Assembly (NCBI GenBank): GCA_000507305.1
Contig: DF240871.1
Location: 1-64,000 of the forward strand
Source of the DNA: Breviolum minutum Mf 1.05b.01
Taxonomy: Eukaryota; Sar; Dinophyceae; Suessiales; Symbiodiniaceae
Reading direction: 5' to 3'
DNA: 64,000 nucleotides
The position numbers were made by a program, and so were the translations under genes. Each line of letters opens with the position of its first letter. The first letter of the stretch is position 1. Positions 24,356 through 37,500 of this stretch are shown here, piece by piece. A model generated the notes under the pieces. It was not told the DNA's origin. It ran no database searches and saw only the letters and a list, made by a program, of their open reading frames with translations.

Positions 24356-25049
24356 TTTTTTCCAAGCGCCAGCAAAGGTGCGCAGGTACGACGGAAGACT
24401 AAGATGTTTTTGTTGAGATTGTTTGTTTTTGTTTCTTTTTTTGGGTCTTTTGTGTCAATAGATTTTCTTTTCAGTGGCTTTTCCACTTTCCTTGCATCGC
24501 AGGGGGCTGATTCGTAGTATTTACTTTGTAAGCCCGAAGGCTGATGGCCTTTAAAAAGGACCTTGTCTATTGTTGGCAGCTCTGATGACAGTGTTGAGAT
24601 CCTGTTGAGTGATTTCACTCGGGGCCTCCCATCCCAGGGTATGCATGGCTTCCTTTATGGATTCTGAAAACCAATCTAGTTTTGGACGACCACATCTTTT
24701 TACATGAAAAATTCTGGGTATATTTGAGCCACATTCAAATAAAACTTGTCGTAGAGGATCTTCCCGGTTGGCTCGGAGGATATGTCCTAGTAGTTTCAGT
24801 TTTTGCTGCCTCCATGTTTCCGAAAATTTTTCAATATTGACCCCGTATCTCATTGCTTGATCTCTGACTGCTTGGTTTGTCAGTGATCGGTCTATGAATG
24901 TCGGCGGGATTTTGAGAATTCTTCGTATGCATTTCATTTGGAAGGCATCTATTTTATTTTGTTCTCCCTGGGTCAATTGAATAGTTTCGAGTCCGTACAT
25001 GAGTTTGGATTTGACAATGGAATTGAAGACAATGGATTTGACAATGGAG
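24356..25049 (-). mobile_element. 5'-truncated LINE insertion with short A-tail
   Basis: This roughly 694-bp minus-strand insertion encodes only the C-terminal part of a LINE reverse transcriptase. It ends on the minus strand in a run of A (six or seven) directly before a 16-bp target-site duplication. Truncation at the 5' end, the A-tail and the duplication are hallmarks of target-primed reverse transcription. It is only distantly like the 9-16 kb LINEs, so a second LINE lineage is present. Confidence 0.88.
24551..25049 (-). pseudogene. LINE reverse transcriptase C-terminal fragment
   Basis: The frame reads MYGLETIQLTQGEQNKIDAF, then MKCIRRILKIPPTFIDR, LGHILRANREDPLRQVLFEC and CGRPKLDWF. 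This is the familiar sequence after the palm domain in many LINE polymerases (YGLET, RRIL, LGHILR, DPLRQV). The frame extends upstream into the truncated end at 25049 without a catalytic box. Confidence 0.88.
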
Positions 25050-25065
25050 TTAGGGGAATGGTATA
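25050..25065. repeat. Target-site duplication, right copy
   Basis: Identical over 16 bp to 24340-24355. Confidence 0.88.
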
Positions 25066-25518
25066 GTATATGTATCTCTTGTTAGTTACAAGGTTTTTAG
25101 TTTTTAGCACCATCTTAAAGTCTTAGGTGGTTGTTTTTTTCGGATTTCTGAAGCATCAACAGTATGTTTCCATGGGTTTTTGTTGGGTGTTTTTCCTTGC
25201 TGCTTGGAAAAAATCAATGAAGGTCTGGGGGGATCTCATCCAAAAATCCACATGTTCAAGGCCGCTTTTGCCTCGAAAACACACGGTGAAAAAATATGAA
25301 GAAAAACTGACCGGGCCGGAAAAACTCGAATCAAAACCCAACCAAGTTCCAAGAATTCGAGTGGTTATAGTGCTGTCAAGAAAATATATCATATATACAT
25401 ATATCACATAATGTCACACACATTACTAGACAGCTGACAATTTCTTATTTTGGTCCAGAAAATTGCATCCCCATGGCATGGTATTGATATCTTGGCTTCG
25501 AAACAAGCACGACGCGCA

Positions 25519-25560
25519 TCAAACCAAGGTGCTATAAGCCTTGGCAGGGGAGTGCTTCAC
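25519..25560 (-). CDS. AMT: AMT exon 23, terminal
   Basis: It encodes VKHSPAKAYSTLV and TGA. Acceptor TGAG|GTG. HSPxKAY is the usual end of this transporter type in dinoflagellates, as I recall it. Confidence 0.88.
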   Translation of the reverse strand: MKHSPAKAYSTLV

Positions 25561-28500
25561 CTCAAACGTTGAAGATAGCAGAGAAACGTCCCAACTTCGA
25601 CGAAAACTCCCCTCCGTTTCTGAAGGGAGTTCCTTGAATGGTTTTTTGGGGCCCCCCAAAACAAAAGATGGAAGTTAAGCACCTGGAGTTTTGGAAGTTG
25701 GATTGGGTTGGGGTTGGGTGGATGGTTGAGGATCAGCAAGCAAGCCCCATCCTAAGAGCTGGTTCCTTTGTCTTTTTTTGGTTGCTGGGTGTTCTGTGCC
25801 TAACAGGCAGAAGCGGGAAAAAAACCCAGAGAACAAACAACATAATCATGAAAAATTGAAGGACAACCCCCCCCCCCGCAAGAAAATGGAGTGTTATGAA
25901 CCATGATTTGTCCTTTTTTAATCACCTAGTAAGGCTGGAAATAATCACCTGGTGGAATCCTCGGGATATTGGGGTCAGGGCCCTTTAAATTCCTAATCAC
26001 ATGAGGAGCCGCCCCCCTTTTTTTCTTGGGAGGATTGGATCACAGAGTTAGTTGGAGAGTGTATGGCTTACTTGGTAGGAGCCAGGTGCGCCGGGCCTTT
26101 TAACCGGCAAGAAAGCCGCTTCAAATTCAAAAACCAACTCTGTTGTACCCATTTTGGGAACTGTTTAATTCGTTTTCCCCCACCAATTTTCAGCCTGAGA
26201 TATGAATTAAGCTTGACAGTTTGATCACCACCATTCTCTCCCAGTGCTCTCCCAGTGACAGTGGGAAATTAATGTTTAGTTCGAGATCCCCTAAAAAATT
26301 TAGATAAAACCAATGGTGATTGGCATCCTCAGTGGGGAAGCATCCCACGTTATGTGTGTTTCAAAAAAATCCTCACAACTTGCCCAAGTTGTTTGAACTT
26401 ACATCCTTTTTTTCCAACGATTTTTTTCACGGTCCGCGTCAGCGTCCCTCCATCCCTCAAATCCAAAAACAAAAAAAAACAACCATCCAAGGGCAAAGCG
26501 ACCGAGTCAATACCATATTCCTGATCCTCATCAGACACCCGCAACTTACCTCGGAGAAACCGATGGTTTTTTGTTCGAGTCGTTTGCCTCAAAAGTTGCT
26601 GTTTTTTTGAAGCCCACTATGGATGGATTAACGGTTGCCTCTGTTTTTTCCATGTGTTTCTTTTAACTTAACTCCAAAGTGTGTTGCATTTCAAAATCTT
26701 CAACTCTGGTTGGGTATCACCCGAAACAAGTCAAACGGAAACTTTAGGGATCCCCAAATCGACGCCAAAAATGGCTTGAGAGAGAAACTGCCATAGGTCC
26801 ACAGAAATCAACAGAAATCAAAACAAGTTCAAATCCATGGTCCTTTACAAAAAAACTCAACGGAAATGGAATGTCCTATCAAAGTTCCAACAATAAAGGG
26901 GAGGAAAAAAAAATGTTCAGGAATTGGATCAGATCCGCAACCTTCTGCACTGCACAGGTTTAGATGAGTTCCTACCCAAAAAATCAGACGACAGGTGATC
27001 TGCCAAGAAGTGCGCACCAAGACTCTAGTTGTTGCAACCAACAAAAACTGCAGAAATAGATCAAAACACCAAAAAAAAAATAGAGGGAAGAAAAAAAGCA
27101 CCTCGAGTCAAAAAAAGTAGATATGGCATGTGTCACCTTTCCAAAAGTAGAGCTTGTGAAATTGTAGATCTTCCGAAAGTAGAGTTTTGCTTGTGAAATT
27201 GTAGATCTTCCAAAAAAAAAAAGGAACTTGTGAGTGGCTGTGGCGATCTAATTTGATGCTGTGTCCACAATGAGGTGCCAAGCAAGATCCAAATTTTGCT
27301 GGCGCTTTTTGTGAATGAAATCTCAGCGAAAAACGTGGCAATCTCCTATAAACAAATTGGTCAGTCTATTCAGTCCTTTTACTACCAGTACCCTGAAACA
27401 CAGCAGAAGTAGGAACCAAAAAAAATGCTAACAAAATCATCAAAAACAACCGAGATCAAGATCAGAAAATTGATCAAATTTTCCAGGTTTTTTATCCCTT
27501 GGGTAAAGCACCATGGGCGGATTTGTTGTACCTACATTTCCACAGCTAATTTGGGGACTCCCAACACTAGGTGAAACACCACCACCAGTTTTCGAAACAA
27601 ATATGCTCGTCAACATGACCCTCTACCCAGTGATTTTGATGATTCTAGGGTTCTCTGACTAGCTCCTCATTTAGGATCGGAAAATACGACTCATCCCTGG
27701 CGACCATTATCGCTCCCCCAAGATCATAGGGTAGCTATCTTTTTTTTTGTGGAGGGTGGAATGTTTGGTAAATAAAGAACCTAAAGAGTTGAAACTCCCC
27801 CCTCACCCAGGATGCCAGTTATTGCATTTCCTCTGGTTTCAGGAATCCAAAATTAAAACCTTCATGGCTGCCACTGTCATCCTAAGAGAGTTTTAGCTCA
27901 CATCCCAACCTGAAAAAAACTCAAGAATCATCCGGTCGCAGGCAAGATTCGACTCCAACCAACCCCCCCTCCCGCTTTCCCACACCCAAACACACACCAG
28001 CAACCCGTTCAGTTGGGGCCAAAGAAACCCATCAGGCGGAATGGCAAGAAGATCAGGGCCGTCCTTAAAAAGTCGATGTTTCACACAGATTGAATCGTTT
28101 GGGTTGAGAGAAAAGAAACCCAGGGCACCAAAAGTGGTGTTTCTCTTTGAAAAAACCACCAGTGAAGTTTGATTGTTGGAATTCATGTGTTTGTTGTTGA
28201 GTTATGTTTCATGAATTCATTCATATTCACTGATGTATTTTACCAACATCCCAACAAGAAGTGGAGAGTTTTTGTGGAAATCCCAAAAAAAATGTATATT
28301 ATAATAGCATATCGTATATCACTAGATATCCACATACGTACATGGACATAGTCATATAAACACGTTTCCGTGATCTTCACAATACTGAGTTCTTGTTGAA
28401 GTATCACAAAAGCCTGTATCTGACAATCATTGCTTTTTGGACATTAAACTTTGACGTATGTATATAACGATGTCTATGAGTCTAATGATCTACCAACAAA

Positions 28501-31500
28501 AGAAATGTTGATCTTCTAGTTGGTGGTTGAACCAACCCATTCGCAAAATACTATATGGTCAAATTGGATCATGAAACCCCAAGGATCCGGGTGAATAGCT
28601 ATGATTGGTAGCTTCTTTATCCCGAATCAGCGGTTCTCAGCGGCCCCACAGGACATAGGCACTACCATTCCACCATCCCCCCAACCAGAAAGGAAACGAA
28701 AATGAATCACCCCCCATCCACAAGGGTCACAGGTCCCATGTTGGCCCAGAAAGCCAACATGGTATGCAAAATTATGCAAATCATGACCCAAATGACCCAA
28801 ATGACCCAAAATGACTGTGCCAATATCGCAGTTCAGCGGCCAGAAGCCGGACCAGATGGCAATCATCAGCACCTATTTTGCACGCATCGACACTAACAAC
28901 CATCAGAAAATTCCCAGCGAGGAAGGGTGGGAACCTAAAGAATTTTCAACAACTAAAATAAGACAACAAGCTTTAACAAAACCTCCTGAGAAATTTGGAT
29001 TAACATATCTTTCAATGTCCAAGAATCTACTAATACTAAGTTCTTGTAGAAAAACACAAGGCCCGAAAGAGACAGTTCACAAAATCTGATGAAACTTGAC
29101 ACATTTTTGTTTCATGAAGAAAACATACATGGGTGTTTCCTGAATCCTTTGCTGCCTTGTTCAAAACTGACGCAAACCCTCTGTCACTGACAATGTGGAC
29201 CCATGTGTATAGTCATAAATGGAACCCAGGGAAGGGTTCGTCCATATCCCATTTTGGAAGAAAAAAGAAAATCATCCACTCAATGGTGGCAAACCGGAGG
29301 GGATCTGTTTGTATGAGAAGCCAGAATCTTGACTACCTTCGTCAGGATCCCCCAAGATGCTGGAGCGCTAAAAAAGCTCAAAATCATTAAACTCACCCCG
29401 CCCAAAAAAAAAGTGAGTCGTCCATCACTTTAAGCTCAAAATCATGAGAGGATGATCACCCTAAAATATAAGCTAGCAATCATGGACATATGGGCTTTGA
29501 AGATTTGGAAGCATAGGCATCCTATAAAACACACTCAAGATTTCAAAGCTTCTGGGGAGTTTTGATGTTTCGATGGGTTTCCACCCTTTCAATGTTTGAG
29601 CTCACAATTTCATCTTGAGAGTCGGTAAGACCATGTGGCCATATACATCCTGGGGGCCTTAAACCACCAGGCAGTACCTACATCCCTTCAACAAACCCCG
29701 AAAGAAAGCTGAGATCAAAAAAACTCCAGCTTTTACCAAAGAAAATCAATCAAAAAATCCATGAGGGTTGAATTTTTCGGAAGTTGCCTCCCTGAAACGA
29801 ACAGCAAAAAACCACCTGCAAATGAGGTGGAAGGAAATGATCGTCTTCCAAACATCCATTTTCAGAGCGATTTGTTGGTTTCAGGGAGGCTATCCAAAAC
29901 CAAGAAACTCCCAAAATCAAACTTAAGAACAAAATTATGGGATTATACCAGCATAGACCCCAGATAGTAAAAACCAATTTTAAAGTATTATCAGGGAAAT
30001 TAGATTTCAGTTCCCACATTGCCTCAACGATGTTGGCCGCTAGCGCATCGCCGTTGCCCCCCTTGACGCAGCCGTCATCGCCCTGCCAGTTGCTGACTTC
30101 AAGGCACCGAAAAACGACATGTCAACCACGTTGTTTCCAAATGGGTGTTTCCAAAAATAGGGGTGGGCCTCCAAATGGATGGTGAAAATAATGGAAAACC
30201 CTATTTCCAAATGGATGATTTGGGGGGTACCATTATTTTTGGAAACATCCAAATGGATCAACAGTCAAGGCTGTCAAGGGATCGGTTTTTGTCGTCCAAA
30301 TTGGATGCGTTTTGTGAAGCGGATGTTTTTTTCACCAAAACACCGAAATCCCCTTCGACTCAACTTCCGCTGGTGGTGAGAGTTGGTGAATCATATCCAA
30401 TCGTTGGGGAATGAGTGGGAATTGTGGGCGATCCACCAACCGGCCCTTTCCACCTATTGCCTATTGACTGATTGTATAGATACAAGTACAGTACATAGAC
30501 ATGGACATGGACATTGACATTGACATACATACATGTACATACATATATAGATACATAGAGATACCATATGCCTGTACATACACCTTCATTTATACATATG
30601 CCTTTACATATACAGTAATTACATAAGATACACATATACACACATATATATACATATACAGATACATACACATACACATACACCGACATTTACATGTATA
30701 TAGATATCTCATTTGTCATTGATCTTTAAAACCTTGGGAAACAGTAACAAATCTGTCCACCTACAGCAACTCATCCCTTGTCAACTCCTTGTCATGTCAT
30801 GATGCTGCTCAGACAAAAAAACTGAAAAAATCAAGCAGAAATCAGAAAAAACAACGTCCCCAACCTCTTAAACGCCAGCCAAACCACCACCACCACCACC
30901 ACCCCCACCACCCCCACCACCACCACCACTACTACTGCTACTACTGTTCCTACCGTTCCTACTGTTCCTTTACTGCCAAATCAAGGAAGCTAAGTGACCG
31001 CTGTGCAGGAGAAGCCGGACCAGCCATGATGCAAGTCCTGGGGGTGGATGTTGTCAACGACGAATCATCCCAAGATTTCTGGAAGATAAGTGGTTGATAT
31101 GGAACATGATGGATATCAAAGGCTGTTTCAACACACCTTTGGAACACATCCCTAAACCTTTACCAAAAGCCTAAAGAGGGATTTCTTTCATAATTGGCTT
31201 GGGGGATTGCCTGGGGTGTGCTCTAGGGGTGTGTTGAAACAACCTTTGAGGATATCATGACATAATTTGGGGACAAAATAGACACAATGGATAGACTTTT
31301 TGTTAATGATTGGAATATATCCATCATATCATATTTATATCTCTTCTTTTTCAATACATCCTGGTTGGTTAAGAGAGATTCTATTGTATCTTTCTTGGTT
31401 GTTAGCGAAAGTCCCAGTATGATAGAAGTATCGGAATACCTACTAAACGGGATAGGCTTCATGTACTACTATATAACCCCACACAACCCAGGCTTATTTT

Positions 31501-34500
31501 CCTACTGCAAGCTTCCAATGGTCACACCCTTGCGCGACCTGTGTATAAAAACCCAGCTAATAATGATAGTGATATAAACTACCTACAAGTACGAAGTGGT
31601 GCAGGATTTATCTCAACCATCAACAGTACAAATCTTCATTTAAGCCAGGTACCATCTGTGCGGTCAGCTTTTGTTGGGATTTTCCTCACTGATAAATTAC
31701 CAACCTGAAAACCCAAGAGCATGTGCTCCTGCGGTTTGTTAGTTTTGACTCGATTTCCCTTTTCCAAAGGTTATGTTAATTAGTTCTGAAATATGGCCCA
31801 AAATCAGGGTTACCAAGGCGGGAAACGCCAAAAGAACCTTTCGTGGGTTTTGTTCGCAACTTCGTAACCATCAAGTTAGAATAATTTGTTCACCGCAAGC
31901 CATCTGAACGCTCGAAAAAAACGAAGAACAAAATACTACAGTAAGTAACCACAATTTTTATGATGTATCTGTATCTCCTATTAAAAATGGCGATTTTCCC
32001 AGCTTAGTCATCTTACTTTATCTCCTAAACCATGGCCCCACGGTTCCAAGCGCCCAGGTTCCATGTGATCGCCCCAGTCGAAGAGGGCTGCAGCCAACAC
32101 ACCCCAAGCTCCAGCAGCACCATGCACCGCGAAGGCATCAATGGGATCATCCACCTGCTTACAAGGAGGAACGGAAGGGGGATGGGTTCTACAAATGGAA
32201 GGGGGGGGGGGGTGGAATTATTCCACACTTTTTTGTTTGGCACTGAAAAGATTTTTGTGAATTTTTGTGCGATGTTTTTTTTGTTCAAAAAACATCTCAT
32301 CAGTGGAAGGTAAGGAAAACATACTTAATACTAGACTGATTCACCAATCTGAAATTCTGCAAAAAACCAGCCATTGTGTAGGGATTCCCTCATCCAAAAA
32401 AAACTGCTCCTTATCCAATGGTTGTGGCTTGTCTTGGTGACGCTATGATTAGATTCTTTAAAACTACTCGTTTAAGGGACATGGGAGCCAGAATCCACTG
32501 ATATGTCTGTCTTTCAATCAGTAACTGATATGTCTGTCTTTCAATCCACTGGTACTTGGGTGATGACGTAGTAATTATACTATATTCATATCTTATAATC
32601 AAAGGGGAGAGAGATGGTTCATGACCCCCGAAGTTTAACAGCAAACGCCCCTGAAAGCCATGGTGGGACAGGAAGACGATCCGGCTGCAGGGGCTTTTGC
32701 CGTTAAACTTTTGGAGGTTACCTGCGGAGCGCCTGAAAACTCAACTGGATGACACTTTCCGTTGGTATAGCCATATTGCCATGACATTATAGCGGTTGTT
32801 AGTTAAGAGTTGAATAAACCTAAGAAAAAAAAACTAAAACTAAGAAAACTACGGACCATGCACCATGAAAACCCCCCAACAAAAAAACATCAACAAAACA
32901 ACAAAAACCCCGGGGTTTGGGGATCTTACTTTCAGCTTCTCCGACAGCAAAAACCACCGGTAAGTCAACCCCCCCCCAGGACAATCCCTACCTTGACTTT
33001 CTTCAGCAAGGAGGAGGCTCCTGGTGGCGAAAAGAATCGATCAATTTCTCGTGTACACAAGATGGGGTGTATATCTTCACCCTGGTTGCATCCTCAAATG
33101 TTTCAGGAAAAAAAAACAGATGCTGCCGGATATGAAATAGGTTTTTTTTAATGAAATACGTCTTTTTTATCGGAAAAAGGCTTAACACCATAATCTTGCT
33201 TGACACCCACACCAAACGTTTTTGAACACCAAACCACACCACGCTCAAAAAATTCGATCAGAAACCACGGCTCTAAAAGAACGCCCAACTCTCGCCAAAG
33301 ATGGAAAGTTGGGATGTATAAAACCTTCTAAATAGCGGGATAAACTACCAACCTCAACTGGTGAACGCCGGATTTCTGAACCATCAAACAGTTGGGGGTT
33401 TCCCTAGGTCCCAAATCGGCAGGGGGGTCACTTAGGGCATAAATATAGGGGGTCACTTAGGGCATGATTTGGATGGGGAAACCTCCCTGCAAATTGGGTG
33501 TGTTGAGTTTTGAACACCTATATCCTCCCAGCAGCTCCGGTGACTTTTGGAGATGAAATCTTTTCAAAAAGCTACCTACAGATCGAGATGGCTAACCCCT
33601 CATCCTAAGCTCATTGCTGTCCCCCGCACCAAAATGCGGTCTCAAAATTTGTAATCTCCAAAATTTGATGATGTGGAATACTATATTGCGTATGTATATA
33701 ATATATACATACATAATTATACATACACTGTTCCCAATTTTGCACTTCCCAACACTGGCACCCAACTTCTTAAGATTCCGCCATGTTTGCCATAGAAAAC
33801 CACAGTGGTATTCCGTCACCTTGGTATACAAGGGCACCAATGATGGCGATGAAGAAGGCAGAGAAACTCTCCACGTTGCCGCATGGCGCTGTGATAGACA
33901 CCAAGCCTGTCAGGAAGGAGATGTGTGAAGTTTCTTGCTTTTAAGTATAGGTTGGATCTACCCCACACCCAGGATGAAAAGTGACAAATAAAGGTTTAGT
34001 TCGGGGATTCCCTACTAAAAATGTAATGTCATCCTGGTGGTGACTGGTAGTTGGGAGTGGATCCAAAGTATTGGTGTGCTGTTTTTCCACCACTTTGTTT
34101 GGTGAAGGTAGTACATAATTTGTGTTTTTCTGTGGATAAAGACATCCTTCTGTTTTTTTTGAAAAAGTAAGACCCTTCGTGTTCTGGCCAAATTCTGATC
34201 TTTAATTGACCAATTTCCCTGAAATAAGAGGATTTCCATTACTAAAAAGCTACCATGACCATATCACAATAATTGGACCAAATCAATGCGTCGTAACTAA
34301 GTTCTCTATCGGTACAGATCTTGCAGAAGAACCTCTGCTTTGGGGCATCCAGATACTGAAGCATGCAGTTTCAAAATCCTTTTCCACCCGTAAAAATCCA
34401 TTTAAAAAACCTTTGAATTTGCTGCGATGCACGAGGTGAATTTGATCCTTAGTCGATCCTTTAAAAATTGAGCTCACTGGATTTTCATTTCTCAAAACCT

Positions 34501-37500
34501 AAACTTCTCAACACTTTGTGCCCAGTGGCCGACAAAACATCAAAATCTTCACGTTTTTTTGAGGTCTAGAATTCGGTCGCGCCTGCCAGAATGCCGTTGC
34601 AGAGACCGCCAATGTCGTACTTCCTGACCAACGGGGGGTTCCCAAGTGAATCTTCCGCCCCTTTTCCAGGTGAAAAAATTGTTGCAGTCGAATTGGGGGT
34701 ACCCCAGGAATTGACATGGTGTTGCTTTAAGAGAAAAAAGAGTTCCAGAAAAGATGTTGGATATGCTGGTGTTCACATCATTGGAGGAGAGACCAACCCA
34801 GAAATGTAAACAAACACCAAAAAAAGATCTCTGACAGTCTCAAGTCGTTGGTCACGAGCATAATATACAAAAATCCCCCAAAATGAAAAGTTTGGGAATG
34901 AAAAAGCAACAAAAAAAATCTGATACATAATGCCCACTGGACTTTTACCCTCGTAAGCCACAGCGCGGCTTGAAGGTTCGTTTCAGGATACAACACATAG
35001 AATTTGGGGAATGAAAATGGGGGCATCTTCAACACCGCTTCACCGGCTTATATGTAAAATCCGCAGCAAAATGTTCGACAATGGCACGCAATAAACCGAT
35101 ACATATGACTTATGCCAGGTACAACCCCAACCGTCTGTACAGACTAGAGGCACCAACGGTAACGTCTTGTTTCTCATATATTTTGTATGTTTGAAACATT
35201 TTGACAAAACAATGTTGGGTCAAAAGTCAAAGGTCAACTAATACACTAATACACCACCAAGGATCTTCAACATGATCATACGCAAGACAAAGACCACCAA
35301 ACCACCCGTGGCAGCAGCAATGGTGGTGTTCATGGCCACTTGGGCGGCCAACATTCCTCGCCGTTTTTTTCCCTTGTGAAGGTCTCAATTTTCAATGTTC
35401 AGTTTCTTTGCAGGGGAGTCATGGAAAATTTAACAAAGGGGTAGATGCTTGCCAACAAAAAAATCCTACTGTAGATTGAATGATACTTTATTGTTGGTGG
35501 AAGGGGTTGCTGGTGGATTTTGAGATATATACTTATGTAAATTCCCTTAATTTTGAGACACTGTCACATCAATACATGCAAAAGGAAAACAGCAGGGGCC
35601 CTTCAATTCATGCTTGACATGCGCACAAAGGTGTTGAAACCATAGACAGAAAAAAAAACAAACAGCGAAAGTGAAGCAAAAAGACTCGGAGAAAACATGA
35701 CACCCAAAAGTATGAGTTTTTGAAGGAACAGTTGAAGGGAAGCGAAATGTGTGAAAAATTATGGGGATGAGATTGGCAATGTTTTGCTGGGTGAAGTTGA
35801 TTCGTGTGAGAACCTCCAACCAAAAGTCGCTGTAGTACCACGGTGTGTAACTCTTGGAATGACATCACCACCTTTTTCTTCACGTCCCCCAGCTTTTCTC
35901 AGATTCATTTGATCAATGCTTAGTGCAAAAAAAACATGTGAAAGTACAGTTTGGATCCATACATTTCTTAGCTCATCTGGGATGAGATTTGGATCATTAT
36001 TTGTCCCCAAAAATTCCTCCCTCCCCCTTTTTTGGTAGGTAACTTTTTTTGCGTTTCTCGACTAAACCCCCTAATAAAAACTAACATAGCAAGCGAATAT
36101 ATCCCCCATCTTTAATAGGATATACATGATATACATCTCTTCAATCCGGGACAAAAATTCCAGCCAGCCATGTTAGTGGATCCTGCCAGGGTAAATCTAT
36201 TCCACCCATTTGATATCCTATGACTCCAAAAGATCATCACCTGATGAATTGGATTCCCTGAATCAGCTCCTGTGGCGTTATCCTTCATGCCCAACGTGGA
36301 TCCGCAATTGAAGCCATACCTGGCCAGGTGGGGCCCCTGCCATGGAAAAAAAGTGGAGGTTTTTGTAGCCCCTACAAGTAGGGTGCAAATAACACCAGTT
36401 AACCCATATATAAGTATATATGTATTGGTGGTTTCAACCCATTTGAAAAATATTAGTCAAATTGGATCATCTCCCCAGGTAGGGATGAAAATAAAAAAAT
36501 ATATAAGATATTTGAAACCACCACCTAGTATATGTATGTGCATACATACAACGAAACAAGCGATTCAGGCATGATCTAAAGCCATCTTTCACATCCAGTG
36601 GTTTTTTTTGACATGAGACTTCACGACAAACCCGGCTAAACAAACCCACCGGGAAATCCCCATCTTCAGGTTTACTTCAGGTAAGAAAGATCTGCATGGA
36701 GGATGTTCCTTACCAACATGGAGCGGCATGGTATGAAGCATCTTTACAGTCCTCAAAACGGAACGCAACAAAAAAAACACTACGTGTTTGAAGCTAATGC
36801 GACTGGTTTCGGACACTGTTGTGTTGCTTTCATGTTCCGATTTTTTTCGTGTTACAACCAACCCATTTGTCTGCCAGTTGCCCTGAAACCCCGTCCTTCC
36901 CTTGAATCCCTATGTTCATCCCTCCGGAACTCCCATCAAAATCCCATTCTTTTTGTTCATTACCAAGGAGCCATCCGAACCACCTGGGTGCGTAAAAAAT
37001 GGCAGATTGTGAAACGGCTACTCATCGGGTCGTTGTTGGGGCGATGCCGTTTTCCAATCTTTTAGCAATTCCCGGTGGTTTCGTAGGATGCTATGGAACG
37101 ACCCAATACATTTTGACAAGAAAAATGGCCGGCCAGACCATCCACCAAGAAAATATCATGGGAACATAAGAGTCAGGCAAAGAAAAAAATTGGTTGAGGA
37201 TGTTCAGGTTTGGATGCTGAAATTTAAGATGATATCATTGTTCACTCAGTTTCCAGCCGGTACAAAAACCCCGCAAATTTCGGGATGAAAAATGAGGTTT
37301 TTGGGGGCAATGTGTTGGTGCCATGGTGTCTCTTTTGATGGGATTTCTCACATTCACATTCACTGGCCAAGAACGATGACCACAATTTGAACTACCCAAA
37401 AGTCGAATATTGTAATACATACGTAATATCCCATCTAGTTGTACTGGCAGAGGTTTCCATAATTTGGGCCTTTTGAAAAAGTTGCGTGGCTCATTTAGGA

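Larger units (their letters stand above)
24288..25162. repeat. Foldback element (family II) split by a LINE insertion
   Basis: The left part (from 24288) carries CTGTTGATGGCAACATGGCA and CCAGAAATCC. The right part (to 25162) ends GGATTTCTGAAGCATCAACAG. Read without the intervening 24356-25049 segment and one copy of the target duplication, the two ends form one family II foldback. Confidence 0.7.

Noticed and set aside
26766-26790. Minus-strand AGCCATTTTTGGC resembling part of the spliced leader
   Set aside because: The order of matching bases is interrupted by an extra T, no CCG precedes it and no gene start is nearby. It is also partly palindromic, so chance is likely.
30399-30700. Frames made of Tyr-Val-Cys repeats (also at 37515-37751)
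   Set aside because: They are translations of simple TACATA/CACATA sequence.
36714-36741. Candidate AMT exon reading HTMPLHV with a GTAAGG donor
   Set aside because: It resembles the HSLPLVVLG segment, but a better match (AHSLPLMVLGTFI) with exact phase lies at 37997-38039, and the 12-nt exon at 36972-36983 would be out of order with it.
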